Shown: positions 26,701-38,700 of the stretch, in pieces
Layout: the number at the start of each line of letters is the position of its first letter
Position numbering within the stretch: the first letter of the stretch is position 1
Assembly: GCF_000485595.1 (NCBI RefSeq)
Contig: NW_014577066.1
Location: forward strand, 780,539-837,421
Length of the DNA: 56,883 nucleotides
Direction: 5' to 3'
DNA from: Priapulus caudatus
Taxonomy: Eukaryota > Priapulida > Priapulimorpha > Priapulimorphida > Priapulidae
The notes under the pieces: generated by a model
Database searches by the model: none
The model's input: only the letters and a program-made list of their open reading frames with translations
What the model was told of the DNA's origin: nothing
Translations under genes and position numbers: made by a program

Positions 26701-29700
26701 GTTCTCAGCAGGACGAGGCTGGCGTTCTTCGCTAGCGCGCCTTTCTTCGAGAGCTGCTTTTCATACGCGAGGCTGAAACTTCAGTCGCGACCTGACCGAA
26801 TCTCTACCTTTGCATTTTGCGTCTATTTTCGGATAGCGCCCGAAGCGAGCGTTTAGCGAAAAGATTGAAATAACTATGAGTAACACTGGCGTGTAGCGAA
26901 GCGGCGGCGGCGGCGGCGGCGGCGGCAGCGTGCATGGGCGTGGGCAGTACGCGTTTTTACGCGCGCGTAGCTGTGTCTAGGGCGCTATATCTTTCTCTTC
27001 TCCCCCCCCCTTCTCTCATCTCTCTTACTCTCTCCCCCCCCGCTCCCCCTTCTCTGCTCTCTCTCCTCTCTCGTCTCTTCTCTCCTTCGACTCTCTCTCT
27101 CTCTCTCTCTCATCTCTCGCTCCTACTTCTCTTCTCTCTTCTCTCTCTTCTCACTATTTCTTTCGCTCTCTCTATCTCTGTCTCTCTCGCTCTCTATCTA
27201 TCTAGCTATCTCTCTCTCTCTCTCGCTCTCTATCTATCTAGCTATCTATCTCTTTATCTCTCCCCCACCGCCTCTCTCTCTCTCTCTCTTTCGTTCAGCT
27301 TGCTCCCTTCTCTCTCCCTCATCCTTTCCTCGACCTCTGCCTCCCTTACTCCCTCCCCTCTCGTTCTGTCTTTCCGTCCCCATCCCCTCTTTCTCTTCAT
27401 ATCTTTCCCCTCATTCACTCTCTTGTATTCTTTCTCTTTACTTATATACTATATACACCCTTCATCTATTTCTCTGTTTTTGACTGCATCTTTCGGTCTG
27501 TTTGTCATTCAGTCCTCACATTTGATGGATGGATGCTGAGAGTTGTAACACAGGGTTCGTTCTAACGAAACACACGTTCTACGTACACAAGCATGTCACG
27601 TGCACACTCTCACCACCCCTAAGCGCTGAGCCTGCTTTCCAATGCTTACTACGTAGTATGTGAGCTGATCTAACTGCTGCATTAGGAGGTTAAACACATA
27701 AAGACATGCGGTCATAACACTCAGGTGCATGTCTCGTTAAGAGCCGGCAGATTTTGCAACTTGTATTAACTAACTACCGTACATTCCTGTTTAGGTAACC
27801 CGTCATAACTATCCATAACTAGGCAGAAACGCGCCCCGGGCGCACATAAACAGTGCAGGCCGACGAGTTACAGACCCACCTTGCTTTTCCCTACCTATAC
27901 ACGTAAGCCCCACTGTAAAGACCACAGATTGGCATATAATCATCAGGGCGGCTGCATTTCCCCGTTAAGTCTCTCATCGTCGGCGCTCACACGACTGCGC
28001 GAGGAAACCAGTGCTTCTCAGCCGTATCTGCAGCACCCGGGGGGGGGGGTGGAGGCGGCGGTGGCGGAGACTGCGGCTAACCCCTGCGTAACCCCACGGT
28101 AAGAAACAGCCACTCGCTGACCGCGAGTAATGGCCGGCTCGTGGCCAGTCTAGCCGACTTATGCGTGACCCCGCGCCCCGTCTGCATCTTACCGCACGCA
28201 CAGCTCGCTCACACTGGGCTAGGAGCACGGGTCAGCTGCTACACTAGCAGTGCCCAGGGGCGGTCAGCTCAGATGTGACGGCGGCCAGACGCGTAAACAA
28301 CCTGCGTAACCGCAGCAACAGCGGTCGTCCTACTTACGTGCGCTGAGAGAGAAAGAGCTCACTCACGAGTGTTAGCAAGAGTGCTAGGAGATTTATACAC
28401 GACAACCCCAGGATAAATGCTGAATGGAAGAGGAATAATGGTGCGCACGCATCTGTGACTGTAATACTCGTCGAACGCCTTGTACCCGACACTCTAAAAT
28501 GTATTTTCTCATGCCACTGGAATCCAAATACATCACTTGACTAGTTGTTTTAGTGTAGTAGTTTTATTATATCAACCTGTACACGAGTAAAGGCGGTGCA
28601 GGTACTAATCATTAACTGCAGGAAGAACATATTGGTGGGTAAACGGCATCAGACAGCTGTAAACAGAGCTAGAGGTGAGGGGTCAGAGTACGATTGCCAT
28701 CTTACCTGCCTGTCATCATGCATTTACATCCAAACGGTTGTTCTATTGTAATGAACTGATATCTACTTATCGTGGCTGATTTTCATGCCTAACTAATGCC
28801 AGCCGTCTATCTACACTTTATCTAATCTCATTGTGTGTCTGTATGTGCTGTCTTAGTGCTGAAATGCACAAATCCTCTGCTCAGACTTTCCAAGCACAGC
28901 CCGTGTTTTGGTTTCCCGTGTCAGAATTTGTTGTCAATTGTAATGCTTATCAGTATCAGAACCCTCAATACTAGCGGGATCTTGCGTTCACTCGTTCCTA
29001 CTAACCGAGAAAAAATGAATACGGTTCACCGAGTTACCTATAATGACTACCACAAGATATCAACTTACACGCTCGGTTTCGACGACTGGGAACCACTGTA
29101 GGATACCGGGGTATGGATAGGCGGTGACTAACACTGTTTTCTCCGTCCACAGGTTCTGAAACGTCATCACAAACAAAGCAGGTGTTATTGAATAAAAACT
29201 GTGTGAATAAAATTATGCATGAGTAACAAGTGAATACAATAATTTTGGACCAAGTCCTGACTTAATTACAATTTAACTTAACAGTCAGCAATTGTAAACC
29301 TTTTAACGATTGGAAGACACATAATAATTACTTTTAAGCACTTTCTATTTGCAACGTTCAATAAAAGCACTCGTTCTACAAAAATGCCGAGCCTATGAGT
29401 AAATATGCAAACAAGGGCATGTGGAACATAAAAGGGTTGTAGTTTCTTAGTAAATTACACAGTGCTGACATCTAGTGTGATTTTATACGGTCAATAATGT
29501 GTTGTCGAAGTAAAAGCAAGACATGTATTTTGCTACTTTGAAAGCCTGCAAGTGCCAAAGGATTTCTTTATTATATTTTTCTAATATTTGTTTGTGAATA
29601 TATAATTGTGTATAGTACACTTCACATCTATGGTGATAGCGAGTTCAACGTTTGGTTATTATCCAGTACAACGGTTAAGTGCCCCATTAGTCACTGCAAA

Positions 29701-32700
29701 TTCTGTTAGGATATATCAGTCTATACTACAATTGACCCCTAACCGGTAACTGTGCACTAACCTTCACCTTACTAGAGTGCACTGAGGAAATCAATGCCCC
29801 TTATTGTGTGAACTTGCAATGACATAGGTGCACAGTTATTGCGTCATAGCGTAATTTTTCACAACCGCATAAGTCATTAGGTTAAAGCACGGGCTCATTG
29901 TACGTAATCTATCGCACGAGTTTCAAACACGAAAATTTCTCAATATAGAAACAAGTAATGCAAATACTACACTAGACGGACGTGTGCACCTACGCTAGCC
30001 GAAGTAATACGACATTGCGATGGGCTTAAGGTTAATTTTGTAAACTTACAGCAAACTCGTTCTTTTCATCACTGTCACCCTTCTTGAATGGTCGGGAGTA
30101 AGTAAACTTCTGAACCTCATTCACCTTGTAGTACCTACAGATCAGCAGTAGTTGATTGCAGTGCTTAACCACAGACGTACAGTAATTCCCCCTATCATGG
30201 AGGTGGCATCGCTGATAAATGCCACACGCCGTGAAACCGTGAACGGTGAATACGAAGGTAAATATGCGGTTAGGGGAACAAGGAAGGTATGCGATGGGTG
30301 GTGCTATGACATTTTCAGTCCTTTAAAAACACAGAAATCGCACATCAACGTTTACAGCACGTACAAGTTAACTTTCACTTTAACATTTGCTGGCATTCCA
30401 CCAACAACACCAACCCACATAGTAGCACTACGACTAAGGTCGACTAAATAACCCCCCCACAACTCAAAAAACAAGTACCAAGAGGAGATGCGCATGTCAG
30501 ACTAGAAAAATCTTGTCACGGCTCGAATTGTAAGCAAAGTAGCGATGAGTCGAACAATACTATTAACCCCTCCCCCTACCTCAATACCGGAAATAGTATA
30601 CAAGTACAATAACTGAATTCCACCATTGACAAACCTGCAATAGGAGGACGATTACTGTATAGCAATGAGTTTAAAATATAAATTTATTGGTTGTTATATA
30701 CGTAAAGGCACGCAAGTGAGTTACTACTTACAGAGGAACAGACAGCGTTGAATTAAAACTCATACATTAACACAGAGCAGTACCGTGAACCACTAAATAT
30801 TACCTAAGTATTTGATCGTCAATACGTTTGCCAGCAAACGTTGCCTTTTCCACGTATATCGGATCGACGTGGTTTATCTGTAAATCTGGAGAGCGATCAA
30901 GGAGGCAAAGCAGGGCTAAATATAAATTATGTGCGTGCAACTAGCACTGATATCATTATAGACAAACACATGCACATGCACACACATGTGCACACATATG
31001 CGGGCACTTATGCGCACACACACGAATAGATATAACCATATACATAAAAAGATGCATACACACACTCAGGCACCACAACCCAATGTGACAAGGATACACT
31101 GAGCTGGGGAGTTCAGTATCTCCTCTTCAGGTGGTGCCAGTCTGTTCATCAGTTGTGCGCTCGGAAATTGGTTCTGGATCCGACTGATGAAGTCGCTCAG
31201 CCGCTCATACTCCTTCCCGCGGTAGATAAAGATGCGGTTCTACAACGCAACAAACAGTCAAATCCATGGGGGGTTGAAGTAGGAGGAGGATTAAAGAAAT
31301 TGTATTCGCTACAAGGGATAATTTGTGACAAGAGATGGCGCTATCATCTTTTTTCTACCATCTCTTTACCCACATCACTCTATCCCTCTGACACATGCAT
31401 GATTTTTTTTTCACTCTCTCGCACGCCGCACGCACGCACGCACACACACACACTTTCTACTATTACATAAGCTCCCCCGAGTTCATTTCTCTTCCTCACT
31501 CTACCCCATCAACTTTAACCAACTCCGTACCTTGAGAAATGAGGGAAATCCTGAGCCATAGTAGCCTACACGGAAGTACTCAGGCTCTGGTCGGATCTTC
31601 GTCAAGATGTTCTCATAGAGTTCTGCCATGGTTCTCTGTAGTGAGAAACAGCAGAGCATTCTTAAATCTGCACAAAGCAACTCGAAAACAGCAGTCAACA
31701 AAGAGCTTTGTGAAATGCTTTGAGATATCCGTACGAGGGTTATAGATAATCTGTTACGTAATCTGCATACTCCTAGAATATTGTTGTATCTGTCCATAAT
31801 CCATAATTTACCTATAATGTGCTTTAACATGTTTTATACTTTGCCTTTTCTAGCAGCTGCTTTACTTCTAGCAACATATATATTTTTTTCTATTACTTTT
31901 AATTTAATGCACAATAGTTTATTTACTATTAATTTAACAGTTCCATGAATGCATTTGTACATTAGATGCAGCTGTATTATAACCAAATATGTGACAGCCA
32001 CAAAATTTCTAATTCTAAAAGTTCATTGGGTATATCAGAGGGATCGCACTCCTGTGCCTACCATGTACTTGGCAATCTCTTGGTAGTTGAAGGTAACATT
32101 CTCATGATGAGCAACAAGTGACTTGCAGCAAGTGATGGCATTCTCCCACATCTGCAGATACACGAGTAAAGCAGCATTCGTTACTGTGGCAACTAGCACT
32201 ATTGTCATGTCATGATCATACATGACAGTCACTATCATAATGACAATGAACAGGAAAGGAGGCTGTACACATACTATCACTTAACCGTTCAACTTACTAT
32301 CACGTCATAGGAGGCCATGTCCTTTATTGCATGTTTGACAAAATTATATGAGCGAAAGATATATGTAGTAGCTTTAGCATGTGTAGTAAATAGTGGCTTT
32401 CTTGGCGCTGAATCCTTCTGAGAGACCACCAGTCTGCTCCCTTACCTTGCCCTTAGTGTAGTACTCTATGATGTCATAGTAAAGCCTGTCCTTCAAATTC
32501 CAGTGCGTCGTCGCATGCTTGTAGTGGTCATGCTGTAGTGCCTTTTCGAGTTTGTCGTCAGTCCACTGTGAGCATCAAAGTTGTCATTTAAGGGACTGCC
32601 AACAGTGCTTAACCTGACCAACTGTAGTAACTATAAGCTGGGAAGGGGCAGGTAAGTAGCAAGCATACAAATTTAATCAGCTATCAGCCATAAAGAGTCG

Positions 32701-35700
32701 ATGGGTTTAGAGTCAAGGCAGCGAAGCTGGCACCATCATGCATGGTTACAGCTGCGATCAGTACTAGTACTAAGTTTCGTGATAGTGTGGCTTTGTTGGT
32801 GAGGCTGCTGAGGGTATGGGTAAGATTGTTGCAACAGCAAGGTCATCACAAGGGTAGTGTTATCTGCAAAGTGGGCTCACCCTGAGTGTGGGGTTATAGT
32901 AGGGGTGGGGCTGTGAGGAGGGGAAGGGGCATAGTGGGGTGGTGTCTTCTTGAAGGTGGGTATGTCAGGTAAAGAGGCATCACAAAGGCAGGATCGTCAG
33001 GAGGGTGTGGCCATCATGGGGGCACATCATTGTGAGGGTGGGGTCATCTCAGGGGTCTGGTCATCGTGAGGATGGGGTCACCGCTGGGGTCGGGTCGTCT
33101 CGGGGTACCTTGAGACGATTGGCATGTTGTTGCAGGGTGAAGGCGGCCTCAGTGTAGTTCTCACAGTCGAGGTGCAGGTCGGACAGCTTGTGCAGGTAGC
33201 GGATGTACAACTCCTCCCTCTCGATCTCATCGTAGAACTCCTGCAGTAAACATGCACGTCGCACCGCATGTAAACCACCGCCAGCAACACGACCGACCAT
33301 TCAGATCATTTACATTTACATCAGATAATGTGCTGCTGCTGCTATTCAACTATAAAATATAATTAATCACAAAAAAATCGTTTTACACCCACGTGACCAC
33401 GTGAATCGATTTACCATTTACCAAATTCATTATTCAGATAACCATTTACTATAGTGCAACAGGTAAAGATACATCAACTGCACATTGCCAATCACCAACA
33501 ATCAAGCTCACTCAGTTTCTATTGGGTTTACTATTTTTGGTCGACTCTGTGGCACTTCGTCACTAAGAATTGTCTTTAGAACATCCTATCCTAACAATGA
33601 TTGGCTATAGCCAGCTATCAATCACGCTAGGAAAATAGGTCAATTGCTTGCCATGTAACACATTGCGATACATTGATTGTGCTGTCATCACAACACCTCA
33701 CCCACTCTACCTGTACTTCCATCTCACAACGCTCCCCCCCTGCTGCCCTCTTGGAACCCCCACCCTCAACCACCCACCCACCCCGCGGCTCCCCGCGCAC
33801 AACACGCACCAGCAGCCGCACGGTGCAGCTCATCTTGTTCTCCTTCTTCTCGTCGTGGATCATCGTGCGATACTCGAGCAGCCGCTGCAGCAGCCGCGCG
33901 ACGACGCCGACGAAGCGCGTGCCCTGCTCGCGCATCACCGAGTGCTGCGCACAGAGCTCGTACATCGTCGCCTCGAACAGCTCGCGGTACTGGTGGTCGC
34001 CGCGGCCGCCCTCGATCAGCGCATCCAGCTGTGTGATCATCTCGTGTTCAAACTGTGGAGGAGAGACGTGGCAGGGTGAGCGAGTGAACGTGTGAGTGCG
34101 GACGACGTAGAGTGTGAACGTAATATCGTATCTCAATCAGTGAATGTGAACGGCAATAGCTGCATGGAGTTGTTAATTAAACCACAATCGAGACACATCA
34201 CACTACCAGCAAAATCATTTCACTGATATAATATGGTGACATGTTATTAAATAAATTAATTGATTAGAAATTAAATGAACTCATTTATATTAATTGATCT
34301 TAAACTAAATAGTATGCAGCAAGAATAATTTATATCTACGATATAATAAGGAGTCAATATAATAAATGAGTACAATGGTACATGGAAGTGGTTTGTGAGT
34401 AAATGCACTTCAAGGTTCAAGGCACTTCAACAACAAGGTAACGTACCTAGAAGTTGAGGTTCCAGCCAAATTTCCCGATACAGGAGACATCAATGCAAAA
34501 ATTTACAAATGAGGAAGACGACAATAAATGAGCGCACGCAGTCACGATAATGATTGACAACACAGATAAGTATTAAATCCGAACATAGAGGGCACCACTC
34601 ACCTCGCTGAAGTTGTACTTGAATGTCTTCGTGGCGCCCTCTATCTCGTTGTAGAACTCGCACTGCATCATGTCGAAGAAGATCGGGATCGTTGCCTTGC
34701 GCAGCTCCATCTCCGGGATCAACGTCATCTCCAGGATAGGGCCGACCATGTCCGGAACAAACCGGATCTTGTTCGCTCCTGTTACAAGAAACCAACATGA
34801 CAGCTTCCCTTTGGCATGACAACGCATCTGGGAAGGAAGCTTCTGCCATTTCATTAATTTTGGTGTTTAAAAAAATATAATTCATAAATAAAGATAGTTA
34901 TCGAATAAGTGAGATCGGAAAGTCCAGCTGTGCTAATTAGGTCACAGAAAAAGGGGGTAGAAAATGGCCGCGAAGCGCTTAGGAAAGTACATGATTAATG
35001 TAAACACTCATGCGTTTTACGTTTTTGCATTAACACAAACATTGCATAATATCCCAAATGACCACAATCATATTTATAAATGTTTCTGTAAACAGAAACG
35101 CGCCTGTAAATTGAAGTACGACGTTAGTGAAGAGAATTATTGATCAAAAACCTAGACCTGTCCTATACTAACAATGTTATAAAACGGCAGTTTATACCCC
35201 CTCTTATCTGATCTCAATATGGCGGCGGGGACTTTTCGATATGGTTTATTATCGCACTGATGACATATAACACACTTTGCTACTAAACATTCACTCACCC
35301 TGGCAAAAAGTGTTTAATGCTAAACAACTATTATGAGAGACAAGCTAATTTCATTCATTATAGACTTTGCCACCATGATTGCGAACAGATATAATCCAAA
35401 AACCGCAGTGTGACCACCTACCTAGGTTAAACCACATCGACCTGATTTCAAACCCTGTCTCTCTCCGCATATCTTTGTACCTGCAAACACACAAAAACCG
35501 TGACAATCGTTTCTGTGTCAAGAAGCAAGATCAGCTAAATCTGCCGGGTGTGACTGATCAACAAATCACAAAGATCAAGCCACGCTAAAGATATAGAAAA
35601 CGTCCCACGTCCCACGTCCCGCAATCAACTCATGTCCGCTGCGCACTCAAGAGCAAAGCTTCTACCACATTGCAGCTAATAGAAGACTTACTTGGATATG

Positions 35701-38700
35701 ATTTTGTGCCGCTTGTTCTGTGAGAAGTTTTCCAGCTGGAGGCTGTCCTGCGTGAGGAAGGAAATCGCACAGTGGAAGAAGTTGTTCCACAGCTGCTCCT
35801 CAAACGGGTTTGAGAACACGTCGCGTATCGTGTGGGAGAAATGCCGCAGTGCCTTCAGTATCACACTGAAACGAACACGCCAAGTTGAGACGCACAGATG
35901 CATTCGTGAAACAACAGAGGGGAAGCACATTCATGGGAATGTGGAGGCATTTTAGGTGGAATCACAGAGCCATTTGTTGTAGTATAAATGCATCCATAGA
36001 AATACAGAACCTTATATGGGAACACAGAAATATTTACAGAATTATAAAATCGTTCGTTGGAAAGACCACAACGCCATTTATCATGTTCATGGGAGAATAA
36101 TATGAAGAAATAATCCTGGGATTATACAATCATTCAGGGGAGGGGAGGGGAGAATACAGAGCCATTCGTTGGAACATAAAATCATTTTTAGAAACAAAGA
36201 AACATTCTCGGAACTATAAAATCATGCAAGGGGGGTAGCGCAGCGGCCACTCGCGCTTGCACGGAAGCCGAACAACGGTGGCGGCACCCGTGAGGGAACA
36301 GCTCACCTGTTCTGCAGCAGGATCATCTCGTTCCAGTCGCCCGCGTAGACGTTCTTGCTGACGAGGTCGCGGAAAACGAGCAGGATCTCCATGAGGAAGT
36401 CGAGCAGGTCTGTCGTCGTGCGGAAGTGCGTGATGTACTGGTTGTAGTGGTACTCGTCCATCTGCCGCAGCAGCGACACCAGCACCGCCACGAAGCTCGC
36501 CTGCAATGTAGAGCAAGCTTTACGTGGTGGCGCCATCTACGTCTGCCGCAGCAGCGACAGCAGCACCGCCACGAAGCTCACCAGCAAGGCAGAGCATGTG
36601 CTATGCAGTGGCGCCCTCTATATCAGTCTTGCAATAAAAGGAAGTTCTATATAAATGTGTTACACTCTGTCAAACTAATTAGAGAGTGTGGAACTAATCG
36701 TAGCGCCAGCTGCACCAGTTCTGCTTCCTTTGTGGAAGCTAGGTAATCATATGAATTGCTGCCGTTCCACCTGGAAAGTGTTAGAATAAATGGTAGTACC
36801 AGCTAGTCGCTCATACACGATGTACTGAATAAACTCACAGTCAGCGGATTGGTCCTGTCAAGACGGATGACAGTCTGTATCACAGATCGCAGCAGACGCA
36901 GCATCAGAAAGCTGGTGTCCTCTAGTGTCGGCCCCTGCAAACACGCACGCATCAGTGGCGCCCCGCATTGGTGCAATGAACGACACGCAATACCCATTCG
37001 CGCTAATTCACAACGGCCGATTGGACGATCGACAGTGATGAGAACAAGACAAAATGGCGAACGAGTCACAGTGGCGCCCCACTCCGCCACCACCATCCCG
37101 AGATCACTCACAATGTCCTTGGCATAGGTAAGTTCCATAATGTCGCCCAGTATCTTCACGCACGTCTCCAGCTCATCCTTCACCTCGAGCAGGTGGTGCA
37201 GCTGAGAGGAGATCATCGGCAGCAGGATTGCCCGGCACTCTGCAACGGCACGCACGTGTGATTACAGTGGCGCCACCTCGAGGCATGACTCATGACTCGA
37301 ACACACGCAGCAGAGCTAGCCGGCGACGGCTGGATTTATTCTAGTGAGAGCGCGACACCTAATTTGCCTGGAATATTGACTGATCGAAACCTACGACCTA
37401 AATATTTAATTAAAATTGTGTATGAATGACGAGCAGCAGCAGGAAGAGGAAGAAAGGGAGGAGTAGAAGGAGATGGGGAAGAAGGATGAGGAGGATGGGG
37501 AGGATGAGCAGGACGACGACCAGAAGCAGGAGGAAGAGGAGGGAGAAGACGAGGAGGAGAAGGAAGAGAAAAAGCCGAAGAAGACCTGGCTCACCCGGAA
37601 TCGCGAAGAGGGAGCTGTGTACGATGTCGTTGACACACATCATCTTCTGCCGCTTGAGCCGCTCCTGCGGAACATTGTTGATGAGCTCCACCAGGAGGCG
37701 ACTCAGATCCTCGGCAGAGAAGACGGTCAGCACGTCCGGGATCACGCTTGGAAGGTACTTCATAGCTGCTCCCTGCACACACACAGCCAGTGACGTCACA
37801 GCTGATCTATGCTACTATATACGCTGTATATTTTGCAGCGGTTTAATTTTCGCGAATTTCGCGAACGCGTCCCTGACCGCGAAAATAACAACACGCGAAT
37901 AATTCATACCCAATAATGCAGAATAATTAATAATTCACCGACAGCGAAATTAACCACTCGCAAAATTGTCCGTCAAGTCGGAATTCGCGAAAATATCTGT
38001 ACGCGAAAAATATAGCATATACAGTATTCCAGTTAGCAGCAAGTACTGAGCCAAAGCCAATGATTTCCACAAGGGCAGTGCTAGTCTACTGTGAAATACA
38101 CTATGTGAATGTACCATGTGAAATACACCATTAATACATCCAGTGTTGTGTAAATTCAGTGTTGGAAATAGCAGCCCATTCCTCAGTCAGGGACTGGTAA
38201 CTTTAGAGCCAGACTGGCTAGTTTTTACAAAACTTACTATAGGTTATGAAGTAGATATTTTTTAGACTTATCTACAAGACAATCAAATTAATTCAATGCT
38301 GGCAGTCACTAGTTGAGACAACAAGGCTGCCATTAGTGCGTCGTTGCTTGTACTTAGTTGAAAATGTTGCCGCTTGGGTATTAGCTATGTTTGGGATCAA
38401 ACTGGATATCTCAGTAGAAGAACCTGGATGTTGAACTAGCTTGGCTACGAGGTATTAACCTGTACTCACCTGCACCGTCAGCATTGAGTCCTGTGTGTAC
38501 ATCATCATCGCACTGATCGTGGAGAAAAGTGACGACAGCATGGCCTGAAATGGCCCTTGCCCCTTGCCATTATTGAGTCTGCAGCAAAAAGAATGGTGTG
38601 TTACCTACACATTCATGAACGCACACACACGCATGCACACACACAGGCACAAACACAAGCACGCACACATGCACACACACACTCACGAACACACACAGAT

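Noticed and set aside
33648-34095. Plus-strand frames of 119-143 codons
   Set aside because: Shadows of the GC-rich DOCK exon 28 on the minus strand, which has clear family motifs.
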